A stretch of 64,000 nucleotides of DNA, from positions 496,001 to 560,000 of the forward strand of contig OZ220717.1 in NCBI GenBank assembly GCA_965116625.1. The letters run 5' to 3'. This stretch comes from VXNE01 sp965116625 (lineage in GTDB: Bacteria; Pseudomonadota; Gammaproteobacteria; Pseudomonadales; Azotimanducaceae). Below are positions 34,902 to 43,874 of the stretch, one piece after another (within the stretch, counting starts at the first letter, position 1; the number at the start of each line of letters is the position of its first letter). The position numbers and the translations under genes are program-made. The notes beneath the pieces are model-generated. The model was not told the DNA's origin, did no database searches, and worked only from the letters and a program-made list of their open reading frames with translations.

Positions 34902-36767
34902 TCAGATTTGCGTCAGACGCCTGTAGGCCTTTTGCAGCGCGGACGGCAGCCCCTCGGTTTCCGAGATGACCATGTAGCGCGCTTCGGGGCACATGCGGCG
35001 CAGGTAGTCGTGGCCTGACCGGTCCACGGTAACGCAGAAGGTGTGCACTCCCGCGCGTTCGGCTTCCGTGAGCGCCATTGCCGTATCCTGCAATCCGTAT
35101 TCGTGGTTGCCGCGTTCGGGTCCGTAGTCGCAGTCCTGCGGAAACCCGTCACTTACGATCATCAGCACCTTGAGCGCCGCGCCGGCGGCGGTGAGCTTCG
35201 CCGCGGCATGGCGGATCGCCGGACCCATGCGTGTGCTGCGTTTCGGCTTCATGGCGGCAATGGCATCGAGGGTGCGCCGGCGGAACGGTTCGTCAAACTC
35301 CTTTGCGACGTAGAACTCGACACAGTCCTTGCCGTACCCCGAGAACCCGTAGACGCCGTATTCGTCCCCGATGCCTTCGAGCGCCGTGGCCATCAGTGCC
35401 GCGGCTTCCTTCTGGATGTCGATGATGCGCCGACTCTCCGCCGGCGCGGGCGGCTTGCCCTCGATCGCATTGTCGTCATCGAACCACGGATCGCGAAGAT
35501 CCTGTGGCGCAGTTTCCTGGGCCGAAGCCGGCGGCGCCTCTTCGACGACCGGATCGTCCGTGGATGCGGACAGGTCGATGAGGAACGCGGCACCCACGTC
35601 ACGGCGCGCCCGTTCCCGCCGGCTGTAGACCCGATCATCCGGCGACACGCCGGCACGCATGTCGGCGCGGGCCTCAACCAATCCCCCAAGGTCCAGTTCA
35701 TCGCCATCCGCCAGTTTGCGGATGCGCTGATACCCCATGGGACGAATCTGCTCGAAACGTCGCCGCACGGCCTGCGCGTAGGGACGCACTGAAAGCAACA
35801 GACGCTGGCCGCCATCGACATCCGTCGCGTCCCGGCCCATGTCGACTTCGAACAGCCGGCACCAGCCTCGTTTGTAGCCCCGTTCCAGGTAATCCCACTC
35901 GTCGTAGAGATAGCTGCGCGCATCAAGCGGTGCGTCGCCAAGTCCGTGCCGCAGGGCGGATCGCTCCGAGTCGATACGGCGCTGCAGATCGTCGCGGGCG
36001 CGCACCAGGTCCCGCGTCACGTCACGAATGTCGCCGGCGCCCTTCCCTTCCCCCACCTTGACTTCATCGGCTCCGGCCAACTCCGCCACTTCCATCGCCG
36101 CCACCTGGGCCTCGGCATCGTCGAGTTCCCGCTCCCAGTCCTCGAGGCGCGCCTCCCGCTGCGCCCACTCCATATGCCCGGGAACGTCACCACGCGACGT
36201 TTCCTCGACTTCCACGGTGAACATTTCGTAGCACTCGATCACCGCTTCGGCGGTGTCGTACACCGTGGCGTCCGCGGCACAAACGCGATCGATTGCCGGG
36301 TGCAGGAAAGGGATGGGGACGTCGCGGTGGGGCTCAAGGGCCTCCTGGTACTTGCGCGCGCCCGGATAACTGCGCAGCGTGTGCGCCTCTACGCGGGCCG
36401 ACTCGATCACATGGAACAGGGACCTGGCCACGGCCGGCCTGTCGAAGTGATCGAAGAACACCGTCAGGTCCGACTCGCGGTGGACGAGGGGAAGGGGCCG
36501 GGCAGCCAGTGCCGGGATGCGAGCCCGCGCGCGGTGGACATCGAATGCGAAGGTGCCGAACTCCCGGAACCCGAGCTGGACCAGCACGCGCAACCGGTAT
36601 ACCGCCGCGTTGAGCGCCTGGTCCTCGAAGATGTCGATGGACGCGGGCAGGTAGACGCCGCTGCCGTCGGTGGCATCTTCGTCGCCTACCCTGAGATGGC
36701 AGTGGCGGCCCGCGATTCCCTCCGCAAACAGCGCGAGGGGGCGTTCGACATCGGCGAGGTCGACCAT
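34902..36767 (-). CDS. CbbO/NorD-type von Willebrand factor A protein
   Basis: MIDAS-containing VWA protein of 621 residues. The first ~380 residues match the helical N-terminal region of CbbO/NorD (V-L-V-Q-L-G-F-R-E-F-G near 62, H-V-I-E-S-A-R-V-E near 120), followed by a D-L-S-A-S-T MIDAS near 396 and I-V-S-D-G-F-P-Q-D-C-D-Y near 540. CbbO works with the AAA+ CbbQ as a Rubisco activase; NorD-NorQ assemble nitric oxide reductase. Here the CbbQ homologue lies 2 bp upstream and no Rubisco or nor structural gene is in the window, so the client is not identified. The VOC gene at the head of the operon is a candidate. Confidence 0.88.
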   Translation of the reverse strand: MVDLADVERPLALFAEGIAGRHCHLRVGDEDATDGSGVYLPASIDIFEDQALNAAVYRLRVLVQLGFREFGTFAFDVHRARARIPALAARPLPLVHRESDLTVFFDHFDRPAVARSLFHVIESARVEAHTLRSYPGARKYQEALEPHRDVPIPFLHPAIDRVCAADATVYDTAEAVIECYEMFTVEVEETSRGDVPGHMEWAQREARLEDWERELDDAEAQVAAMEVAELAGADEVKVGEGKGAGDIRDVTRDLVRARDDLQRRIDSERSALRHGLGDAPLDARSYLYDEWDYLERGYKRGWCRLFEVDMGRDATDVDGGQRLLLSVRPYAQAVRRRFEQIRPMGYQRIRKLADGDELDLGGLVEARADMRAGVSPDDRVYSRRERARRDVGAAFLIDLSASTDDPVVEEAPPASAQETAPQDLRDPWFDDDNAIEGKPPAPAESRRIIDIQKEAAALMATALEGIGDEYGVYGFSGYGKDCVEFYVAKEFDEPFRRRTLDAIAAMKPKRSTRMGPAIRHAAAKLTAAGAALKVLMIVSDGFPQDCDYGPERGNHEYGLQDTAMALTEAERAGVHTFCVTVDRSGHDYLRRMCPEARYMVISETEGLPSALQKAYRRLTQI

Positions 36768-36769
36768 TC

Positions 36770-37579
36770 CTAGGGCAGGATCACGTCGACGATGTCGGCA
36801 ACCGCCTTCTGCACGTTGGCGTCGTCGGACACCGTCTGCACTATTGCTATTTCCGACGCGCGACGCGGGTCGATGCCCCGGCGCATGAGTTCGCCCGCGT
36901 AGATCAGGAGCCGCGTGCTCACGCCTTCCTCGAAACCGTGCTCGCGCAAGTTGCGCACCTTGACGCCGATGGCCGCCAGCCGATCCGCCACGTTCGCGTC
37001 AACGCCGGATTCGTGCGCGATGATCTCCGCCTCCGCGTCACTTCCCGGATAGTCGAAGGTGAGGCTGACGAATCGCTGCCGCGTGCTCGTCTTCAGGTCC
37101 TTCAGCACGCTCTGGTAGCCGGGGTTGTACGAGATCACGAGCAGAAAATCCCGATGCGCGGCGAGCATTTCTCCGGTCTTGTCGATCGGCAGCATGCGGC
37201 GATGATCGGTAAGGGAATGCACCAGCACCGTCGTGTCCTTGCGCGCTTCCACGATCTCGTCCAGGTAGCAGATGGCGCCGCAGCGGACGGCCTGGGTCAG
37301 GGGACCGTCCTGCCAGACGGTCTCGTCTCCGCGCAGCAGGTATCGGCCGACGAGATCGGTGGCGGTCAGGTCTTCATGGCAGGAGACCGTGACCAGGGGC
37401 GTGTCGAGTTCGCTCCTCGGCCCGTCCGAAGTCTCGTAGAGCCGCCACGTCATGTGCTCGACGAACCGGGTCTTTCCGCATCCCGTCGGCCCCTTCAGGA
37501 GAACCGGCAGGCGGCCGTGATAGGCGGCCTCGAATACCTCTACTTCATCGGCGAGCGGCAGGTAATACGGCTCGCTCAC
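36770..37579 (-). CDS. CbbQ/NorQ-type AAA+ ATPase (MoxR group)
   Basis: AAA+ ATPase of 269 residues. Walker A is L-L-K-G-P-T-G-C-G-K36-T-R-F, Walker B is A-I-C-Y-L-D-E-I-V-E near 112, sensor 1 lies in L-L-V-I-S-Y-N-P-G-Y near 155, and R-F-V-S-L-T-F-D-Y-P follows. The short form with a C-terminal helical bundle is that of CbbQ/NorQ. It probably hexamerises and recruits its client through the VWA protein. GTG 37579 overlaps the VOC gene stop (GTGA) and the VWA start follows 2 bp after its stop, so VOC-AAA-VWA is a tightly coupled operon. Confidence 0.92.
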   Translation of the reverse strand: MSEPYYLPLADEVEVFEAAYHGRLPVLLKGPTGCGKTRFVEHMTWRLYETSDGPRSELDTPLVTVSCHEDLTATDLVGRYLLRGDETVWQDGPLTQAVRCGAICYLDEIVEARKDTTVLVHSLTDHRRMLPIDKTGEMLAAHRDFLLVISYNPGYQSVLKDLKTSTRQRFVSLTFDYPGSDAEAEIIAHESGVDANVADRLAAIGVKVRNLREHGFEEGVSTRLLIYAGELMRRGIDPRRASEIAIVQTVSDDANVQKAVADIVDVILP

Positions 37580-38441
37580 CCGGGATAGAACGCGTCGCGC
37601 CCGTTGATGTAGTTCCTGAACGACTGCGCCGGATTCCGATTCACCAGGTTCCGCATGTACATGGGGTGCCTGAGGCTGCGAACCTCGTGCTCGAGTTCGG
37701 CGAGGGTTTCGCCGGTGCCGGGATCCACGATGGCCTGGAAGCGATACTGGTGCTGGTCGGTCTCTTCCGTCACGAGATCCCGCTCGACCAGGAAATCGTG
37801 CGGACTGGAGAAGTCCGCCACGTAGATGGCGATGTGGTGACCGTCGTAACTGTCGATGGCGTCCGCGGTCTCCTTGTAGACAAGCCGCTGATCCATCCCC
37901 GTGGACACCTCGACGCGAGGGCCGTCCCGTCGTCGAGCACCTGCGCCGGCGCGAGGAACACGTTCCGGTAAAAGTCCGCGATTCCCTCCGCCACTCCAGG
38001 GGAAACGTCCATCTGCGCATAGGCGATTCCCAGGTAAAGGCCCGGAAACGACTCCGGTGCGTAGGCCCGAATGGCGTTGCCCCATGGACAGGTGACGGCG
38101 ATGTGATCGTTCTTCTCGGACCACTCGAACTGCGTGCCGGCCAGCAGTTCCGAGACGCCGTTGAGGCGCCGTTTCAGGTCGTCCAGGTCCGGCACGACGA
38201 CGCCGATGTGGCCACGCCATTTCTGCGCCGTGCTCTTCGGCAGGTGAAACTGCTGCGCGCCGGCGTTGATCCACATGTTGCGGGTGCCGAAGTCGACATA
38301 GGGATCGCGCGTGAAGCCAAGGCCGGTCACGTAGAACAGGGCCGCGACCTGCTGGTCCGGCACCGTCAGGTTTATGTGCTCCATGTTGAGCACGTTGCCG
38401 ACGTTCTCTTCGCTTCGATTGAAATCTCTTGCTTCCGCCAT
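37576..38441 (-). pseudogene. VOC-family dioxygenase-like gene interrupted by a frameshift
   Basis: Two-part vicinal-oxygen-chelate protein. From ATG 38441 the frame encodes V-x-N-M-E-H-I-N-L-T-V near residue 17, G-H-I-G-V-V-V near 78, and runs to L-A-P-A-Q-V-L-D-D-G. At about 37925 homology moves to the neighbouring frame (R-V-E-V-S-T-G-M-D-Q), which supplies D-G-H-H-I-A-I-Y-V-A-D-F and ends at 37576. Adding one base near the GGG of the D-D-G codons restores a single protein of about 288 residues. It could be a sequencing error or a genuine pseudogene. Histidines at the start of the strands fit extradiol-type metal binding; the substrate is unknown. It heads the CbbQ/CbbO-like operon. Confidence 0.78.
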
Positions 38442-38570
38442 GGGTCGTAATCCTCGCGTTCTTCCCGGGGCGCGATGCGCCACGCCGATTGCCCTTCTTT
38501 CGGCCCGCTTCGAGAAATAGCCGGACCGCGCATCCAACGATTATAGCCACCGGCAGGCCAAGCCGGAGGC

Positions 38571-38951
38571 ATGCGGTCCGTCGTCGCGTTGCGCGCGGTG
38601 TCGGACCAAAGCCGCACCGCGACGGAGGAGACCTGCCTCGGGTCACGCTTCAAGGCACGGAGCGAGCAGTACAATCAGTTCTTCCAGAACCGCAGTGCGG
38701 GTCAGGCAGTTCGACAGGGCCAGGCAAATCTCGTGTTGCATCGGCATCTCAATCATCAACGGTTCACGCTGGCCGCCATCGATGACGCGATCTCGCGCGG
38801 AAAGTGGAAGGACTGGGAGGAACTCCGCCACGCCGCACTGAATGATCCCGAGGTGATGGCGAAAATCCAGCGTGTTTGCGCCCAATACGCCGACGACTCC
38901 TACCGGCAGCGCTATCGGTTTTGGGCAAACTATGTCGAAGCCCATGGCTGA
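38571..38951 (+). CDS. Small partner protein upstream of a nucleotidyltransferase
   Basis: Protein of up to 126 residues; the start is uncertain (ATG 38571 has a purine tract too close, GTG 38598 is possible). The conserved-looking part is I-S-R-G-K-W-K-D-W-E-E-L-R near 76 and D-D-S-Y-R-Q-R-Y-R-F-W near 107. I recognise no named domain. It overlaps the nucleotidyltransferase start by 8 bp, the typical arrangement of a two-gene toxin-antitoxin-like unit. An antitoxin or regulatory role is inference from position only. Confidence 0.55.
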   Translation: MRSVVALRAVSDQSRTATEETCLGSRFKARSEQYNQFFQNRSAGQAVRQGQANLVLHRHLNHQRFTLAAIDDAISRGKWKDWEELRHAALNDPEVMAKIQRVCAQYADDSYRQRYRFWANYVEAHG

Positions 38952-39629
38952 CCTGCCGGAGTGGGAACGATTGTTGTCGGCTGCGGCGCGGTTGCAGGAG
39001 ATCGTTCCGGGGACAGTGCTTGTCGGCGGTACCGCCGCTGCGGTCCATGCCGGGCATCGCCTGTCCATGGACGACGACCATGTGCTCCGTGACTTGCGCG
39101 AAAGGTTCTCCAGCGTGCTCTCTCAGTTGGAGGCGGTCGCGGGCTCGAGAACCGCAAGAACGACGCGCCCAGTCCTGATTCTCGGCAGCCTGGACGGCAT
39201 CGAAACCGGAGTCCGCCAGCTTGTCAGGAGCAAGCCGTTGGAAACCGAAGTTGTCGAGCGGTTCGGCATTGCCTTGACGGTTCCGACGGCTGCGGAAATG
39301 CTGCGCATCAAGGGCATCCTGATCCTGAGGCGCAATGCGACACGGACTACGTGGACTTCGCTGCGCTCGCGGAACACATGGGCGATGCGGCAGCGGCGGA
39401 TGCGCTGGGCAGCTTCGACGCCCTGTATCCACAACCAAGCGGCGAGTCGCCCCTGCAACAGGTGCATGCGCAACTGTCGGAAGCGATGCCCTACGACCTC
39501 GACGGTACTGTCCTCTCGGAATACAAGAACCTGGACCCGCAGTGGCACGACTGGAACGCGGTAAAGGACGCCTGCATGCGCACATCCATAGCGGTATTCG
39601 ACCGGCTCTGCGATCGCGGAGGCGGATAA
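38944..39629 (+). pseudogene. AbiEii-like nucleotidyltransferase, frameshifted
   Basis: The first part has a nucleotidyltransferase fold signature: V-G-G-T-A-A-A-V-H-A-G-H near 26 and S-M-D-D-D-H-V near 40, then A-A-E-M-L-R-I-K-G-I-L-I-L-R-R-N-A-T-R. At 39344-39346 the frame breaks; the next frame continues D-Y-V-D-F-A-A-L-A-E-H-M-G-D to the stop at 39629. Restoring one base (CGG to CGGG) gives about 228 residues. Proteins of this type are annotated as AbiEii/AbiGii-like toxins. ATG 38944 is preferred; ATG 38932 is also in frame. Broken gene or sequence error cannot be separated here. Confidence 0.7.
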
Positions 39630-39780
39630 CACGTCCACATCGTCTGGATTCCTTCGAAGAACATCGACCACTGCTCAGCGGGTTTCATGGCACCAATCTG
39701 ACACCCGATCAGGCGGGCGTAGAGCCTGGGGCATGGCGGGTGTAGGCTGAGGGGCACAGATTTCCTGGAGGAGCATTCGC

Positions 39781-40764
39781 ATGTTGTATCGACCTTTCGG
39801 CAGTACCGGCCTCAACGTTTCGGCACTCGGCTTCGGCTGCTGGGAAATGGGTGGCTCGTACGGGCGAATCGACGAATCCGACGTCATCGCTGCGATCCAC
39901 AAGGCGCTCGATGTCGGCATCAACCTGTTCGACACAGCCGAAGCCTATGGTTTCGGTCAGTCCGAGCGCCTGCTCGCCAAGGGCCTCGGATCCCACCGCG
40001 ACGACATCGTGCTGGTCAGCAAGTTCGGCATCGGTTATGGCGGGACTGGCAAGACGTCGAGGGATTCCACGCCCAAACGCATGACGCAATCCATCGAAAC
40101 CACTCTCGATGCGCTGAATACCGATCACCTCGACGTGTACCTGGTGCACTGGCCCGACCGGGACACGCCGTTCGACGAGACGATGCGCGGGCTCGAAGAC
40201 CTGGTCGCCCAGGGCAAGACGCGTTTCGTTGGCGTCTCCAACTTCAAGGAAGCCGAGATCGCCGACTGCATGGCTGCCCGCCGGGTGGATGTCGGACAGT
40301 ACGGCTACAGCCTGTTCGACCGGCGCCTGGAAGCGGAGGTGTTCCAGTACTGCGGGGAGCACGACATCGCGATGATGGTGTACGGCCCGTTAGCGCATGG
40401 TCTGCTGACAGGTACGTTCAGCGCCGACACGCGGTTCAACGAGGGAAGGGACTGGCGTTCGCGCGGGGACGCCTTCAACCTGCCGCTCTTCACCGAGGAG
40501 AACTTTCCGCGCAACCTGGCCGTGGTGGACGAACTGAAAGCCTTCGCGGCAGAACGCGGGATGGCGATCTATGAACTCGCCCTGGCGTGGGTCCTGTCAA
40601 ACCCGGTGGTGAGCGTGGCGCTGGTGGGCGCGCGTACGCCGTTCGAGGTGGAAGCGAACATGCACGCACCGGAACACACGCTTTCCGACGACGACAAGCA
40701 GGCCATTGAGGCTGTTTTCTCAAGGCACGGGGTGGACACGCAACCTGACATCTGGATCGACTGA
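39781..40764 (+). CDS. Aldo/keto reductase
   Basis: NADPH-dependent oxidoreductase with a TIM barrel, 327 residues. The family signature G-I-N-L-F-D-T-A-E-A-Y-G-F-G-Q-S-E lies near 45-61, with catalytic D49, Y54 and the lysine in S-K-F-G-I near 79; H-W-P-D near 122 gives the active-site His. The C-terminal A-L-V-G-A-R-T region binds NADP phosphate. It resembles general-stress or L-glyceraldehyde 3-phosphate reductase-like AKRs. GGAGGAG lies 8 bp before the ATG. It is followed 9 bp later by the PhzF-like gene. Confidence 0.93.
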   Translation: MLYRPFGSTGLNVSALGFGCWEMGGSYGRIDESDVIAAIHKALDVGINLFDTAEAYGFGQSERLLAKGLGSHRDDIVLVSKFGIGYGGTGKTSRDSTPKRMTQSIETTLDALNTDHLDVYLVHWPDRDTPFDETMRGLEDLVAQGKTRFVGVSNFKEAEIADCMAARRVDVGQYGYSLFDRRLEAEVFQYCGEHDIAMMVYGPLAHGLLTGTFSADTRFNEGRDWRSRGDAFNLPLFTEENFPRNLAVVDELKAFAAERGMAIYELALAWVLSNPVVSVALVGARTPFEVEANMHAPEHTLSDDDKQAIEAVFSRHGVDTQPDIWID

Positions 40765-40773
40765 CGCGACGAG

Positions 40774-41634
40774 ATGCACTGCTCCATCGTCGACGTGTTC
40801 GCGGAGCAACCGCTCGCGGGCAACCAACTCGCGGTGGTGCGCCATTGCGGACACCTGGATACCGCGACGATGCAGGCTGTCGCGCGCGAGATGAACTTCT
40901 CGGAGACGGCGTTCGTCGTCGAAGAAAACGCGTCCGCCGCGCGCGTCCGTATCTTCACGCCCGCCGAGGAACTCCCATTTGCCGGACATCCCACATTGGG
41001 CACCGCGTGGCTGCTCGGGCGGGAACGCGGCGTTTACACGCTCGACCTGGCAGTCGGATCCGTCCCGGTGTCCTTCGATTCCGTCGGCATTGCATGGATG
41101 CAACCGCCGGGCGCGACCTTGGGAGATGCGTTGCCGATGAATCTGGCCGCAGAACTGCTCGGTCTCACCGAGGCGGAAGTCGATCCATCCAATCCGTGCC
41201 GATACGCCGAGGTCGGGCTTCGCTTCCTATTGATCGGCGTCAGGACGCTCGATGCGTTGCGGCGCTCGCGCGTGGACGCCCAGGTCCATACGGCTATTGC
41301 GGGCGACCGGTTCCTGGGCATATTCGCATTTGCCCAGCCGGGCTACAGTCGCGACGCCGACTTCGCCGCCCGAATGTTCTTCGACGCCAACGGCTGGCGG
41401 GAAGACCCGGCCACCGGTAGTGCCAATGCCGCCCTCGCCGCATACCTGTACGCGCGTGGCGTCACCGGCGCGTTCAAGGTAGAGCAGGGCTTCGAGATGG
41501 CGCGTCCATCGCGGGTTTACCTGGATGTCGCCGACACGATTCGCGTAGGGGGCAAAGTCCAGCCCGTCCTGAGCGGCGACCTCGAGATCCCTACGACTCC
41601 GGTTCCCCCGCACGAAACGTCCAATAGGAGTTGA
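40774..41634 (+). CDS. PhzF-family isomerase-like protein
   Basis: Diaminopimelate-epimerase-fold protein of 286 residues. Family landmarks are V-F-A-E-Q-P-L-A-G-N-Q-L-A-V-V near 9, N-F-S-E-T-A-F-V near 43 (the catalytic Glu), F-T-P-A-E-E-L-P-F-A-G-H-P-T-L-G near 64 and D-P-A-T-G-S-A-N-A-A near 212. Phenazine synthesis is not implied, as no other phz gene is present. The last 44 bp overlap the convergent GT2-GtrA gene. Confidence 0.92.
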   Translation: MHCSIVDVFAEQPLAGNQLAVVRHCGHLDTATMQAVAREMNFSETAFVVEENASAARVRIFTPAEELPFAGHPTLGTAWLLGRERGVYTLDLAVGSVPVSFDSVGIAWMQPPGATLGDALPMNLAAELLGLTEAEVDPSNPCRYAEVGLRFLLIGVRTLDALRRSRVDAQVHTAIAGDRFLGIFAFAQPGYSRDADFAARMFFDANGWREDPATGSANAALAAYLYARGVTGAFKVEQGFEMARPSRVYLDVADTIRVGGKVQPVLSGDLEIPTTPVPPHETSNRS

Positions 41635-42736
41635 GCAGGTAGTTGCAGATGGTCGCGGGAATGATCCCGAAACCCTGGAGCACGACGGGCTGCGCTTCGG
41701 GAAACAGCATCGAAAGCACAACGAAGGTTGCGTAGCTGAGTGCCAGCGTCACCAGCGAAACCAGGTTGTACTTCAGGCCCCGAATGCGCCGTCGGCCGGT
41801 CATCGCCCGATCCGCGAAGGTCCAGAAGTTGTTGAGCAGGAAGTTCGAGATGATGGAAAGCTCGATCGCGATGGGCGATGCGAGGTACTTGTGCACGCCG
41901 AGCCCGAGAGCCAGCTGGAACGAGCCGAGATTGACGATCACGCCGGACAGCCCCACGAGTGAAAACTTGAGGAACGTCTTGTATCCGGCGACGCGCATCC
42001 ACCAGACGCTGTAGAAGAACTCGATCAGGTCCCGGATACCCAGCTTTGTCTGGCCCCGTTGCCGATCGCGAAAGTAGATCGGCTCCTCCACGACTCGCGC
42101 GCCGGTTTCGATCAGCCTGTGCAGCAACGCGATCTGAAACGCATAGCCCTGGACCCGGATGTTCTTCACGTCGAGCTTCTTTAGCGCAGCGGCCGAAATC
42201 GCCTTGAAACCCGACGTGCAATCCTGCACGGACACGAGCCCCGCGATTCGACGCGCCAGGTAGTTGCCGCCCCGGGACAGGAAGCGGCGACCGATGCTCC
42301 AGCCCCGGTCCACCGCGCCCCCGGAAACGTACCGGCTTCCAATCGCGGCGTCCGCCCCGCGCGACAGCCGATCGAGCAGCTTCCTGGCATCCGAGGGATC
42401 GTGGGAAAAGTCCGCATCCATCTGCACCACGACATCCGCGTCGAGCGAATCCAGGGCATGTGATATGCCGCGGACATAGGCGTCTCCGAGTCCCCGCCGC
42501 TTCCCTTCGAGCAGGTGCACGCGAGAGTCCTGCGCCGCGAACTCCCGGACGCGGTCTGCCGTACCGTCCGGACTCTCGTCGTCGACGATCAGGAACCTCG
42601 TCGCCTCGTCCCCATAGTTCCCGGTCAGTTGGGCCAGCAGCGGCGACACGTTCGGCGCCTCGTTGTACGTCGGGATGACGAAGCAGACGCGCGGAGCATT
42701 CGATGGAGAAGTACCTGTCATCTCATCATGCGCCAT
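41591..42736 (-). CDS. GT2 glycosyltransferase with GtrA membrane domain (dolichol-phosphate mannose synthase-like)
   Basis: Two-domain protein of about 381 residues. The GT2 domain (about 12-240) has V-I-P-T-Y-N-E-A-P-N near 17, I-V-D-D-E-S-P-D-G-T near 50 and the metal-binding D-A-D-F-S-H-D-P near 106; F-Y-S-V-W-W-M-R follows. The C-terminal GtrA-like domain carries four hydrophobic helices (F-S-L-V-G-L-S-G-V-I-V-N-L-G, I-E-L-S-I-I-S-N-F-L-L-N-N-F-W, and two more). It likely makes or flips a polyprenyl-linked sugar. The start is uncertain (42736, 42721 or 42793). It ends inside the convergent PhzF gene. Confidence 0.9.
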   Translation of the reverse strand: MAHDEMTGTSPSNAPRVCFVIPTYNEAPNVSPLLAQLTGNYGDEATRFLIVDDESPDGTADRVREFAAQDSRVHLLEGKRRGLGDAYVRGISHALDSLDADVVVQMDADFSHDPSDARKLLDRLSRGADAAIGSRYVSGGAVDRGWSIGRRFLSRGGNYLARRIAGLVSVQDCTSGFKAISAAALKKLDVKNIRVQGYAFQIALLHRLIETGARVVEEPIYFRDRQRGQTKLGIRDLIEFFYSVWWMRVAGYKTFLKFSLVGLSGVIVNLGSFQLALGLGVHKYLASPIAIELSIISNFLLNNFWTFADRAMTGRRRIRGLKYNLVSLVTLALSYATFVVLSMLFPEAQPVVLQGFGIIPATICNYLLNSYWTFRAGEPES

Positions 42737-42797
42737 TTCAGTCGAAGCGTTCTCCGATCCGGACTGGCGCCCGGTGCCTAGCCCCAACGCCATCGAC

Positions 42798-43814
42798 CTA
42801 AGGGTTTGGGGCACGGGCGTGGCCCAAATCCCGAACGCTATTGTAAGCGTGACTGATGACACTCCATAGGTCGGTGCGCAGGTACGCCTGGTTCAGCGCA
42901 TAGGTGGCCCCCGACTTCAGCAAGTGACGGCGCAGCAGCGAAATCGGCTCGGACAGCGGCACCTCACCCCGCCGGTAGGATTCAATCAGGCCGGAAAGCT
43001 CCCCCATGGCGCCGACTCCGCGTGACACGTAGCCCTGCAGGTGCGCCATGGCGTTGGCGTGTCCGGCACGGGAAGCGGGTCGCGATACCGCCCCAAGCAA
43101 CGCCCGGATGTAGCGCCCGGCCACGTCGTCCAGACTGCCGGACAGGTCGGATAGCAGGTGGCCGAGCCGCCGGTACGCCTGTACGTCGTGTGCCATCACC
43201 AGGTACTTGTACGCGGTATGGAAGGCAATGAGTCTTGCCGCCGTCATGCCCGCAGCGCTGGTTCGCCGCCAATGCGCATACACGAACGTGCACATCACGA
43301 AGCTCGCGCAGCGCGTTGGTTCGAACAGCGCTGCGCCCTCTACCGCGGGAAGTATGGGCCGTCTGCCCAAAACCCGTGCCGCGTACACGCCGCGGCCTGT
43401 GCCCCGAACATCGCCCTCGAACACCTTGACGCCAGACAGTCCGCAGCTCGGCGAGTCCTGCATGAAGACGTAGCCGTCGACATCATCGAGGACACGCAAC
43501 TGAGTGTCCGCGAACGCGCGCAACGCATCCGTCACGTCGGCGCGCGGCCGGGAGGTGGTTGCTTCCTCGCCGAGGATCATCGCCCGGGGTGAGCCAGGAT
43601 CTCCCACAAGGCGAATCGGGTCGCGCGGCACGCCGAGCCCAATGCCCACCTCCGGGCAGATGGGCAGAAACACGTACAGGTCGTCGAGCGCCGCGTGGGG
43701 CATCGCCTCCCGCTTGTCGCGTCCGTCGTACCGGACAGGGACGCCGGTCAGGCATTCGCTCACCGCAAGGGTGAGCGGCGGCCCGGGGAAGGGCGGCATT
43801 TCCTTCGCGTCCAT
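42798..43814 (-). CDS. DUF523-DUF1722 (YbgA-like) protein
   Basis: Cytoplasmic protein of 338 residues. The DUF523 part (about 10-160) has the family pattern S-E-C-L-T-G-V-P-V-R-Y-D-G near 20, C-P-E-V-G-I-G-L-G-V-P-R near 55 and M-Q-D-S-P-S-C-G-L near 120. The DUF1722 part (about 185-325) has A-F-H-T-A-Y-K-Y-L-V-M-A-H near 205. The function is not well defined; conserved cysteines suggest metal or Fe-S chemistry. ATG 43814 is used because homology starts shortly after it; the long upstream open frame is antisense to oxidase subunit III and copA and is not coding. Confidence 0.88.
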   Translation of the reverse strand: MDAKEMPPFPGPPLTLAVSECLTGVPVRYDGRDKREAMPHAALDDLYVFLPICPEVGIGLGVPRDPIRLVGDPGSPRAMILGEEATTSRPRADVTDALRAFADTQLRVLDDVDGYVFMQDSPSCGLSGVKVFEGDVRGTGRGVYAARVLGRRPILPAVEGAALFEPTRCASFVMCTFVYAHWRRTSAAGMTAARLIAFHTAYKYLVMAHDVQAYRRLGHLLSDLSGSLDDVAGRYIRALLGAVSRPASRAGHANAMAHLQGYVSRGVGAMGELSGLIESYRRGEVPLSEPISLLRRHLLKSGATYALNQAYLRTDLWSVISHAYNSVRDLGHARAPNP

Positions 43815-43874
43815 TCCCGAAACAACCTGTCGAGCAATCCGGCGGGTACGGAGAGTACAATTCCCCCAACTTTC

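Noticed and set aside
40774..41634. Phenazine biosynthesis gene
   Set aside because: PhzF-like proteins are widespread and no other phz gene is present, so the pathway is not implied.
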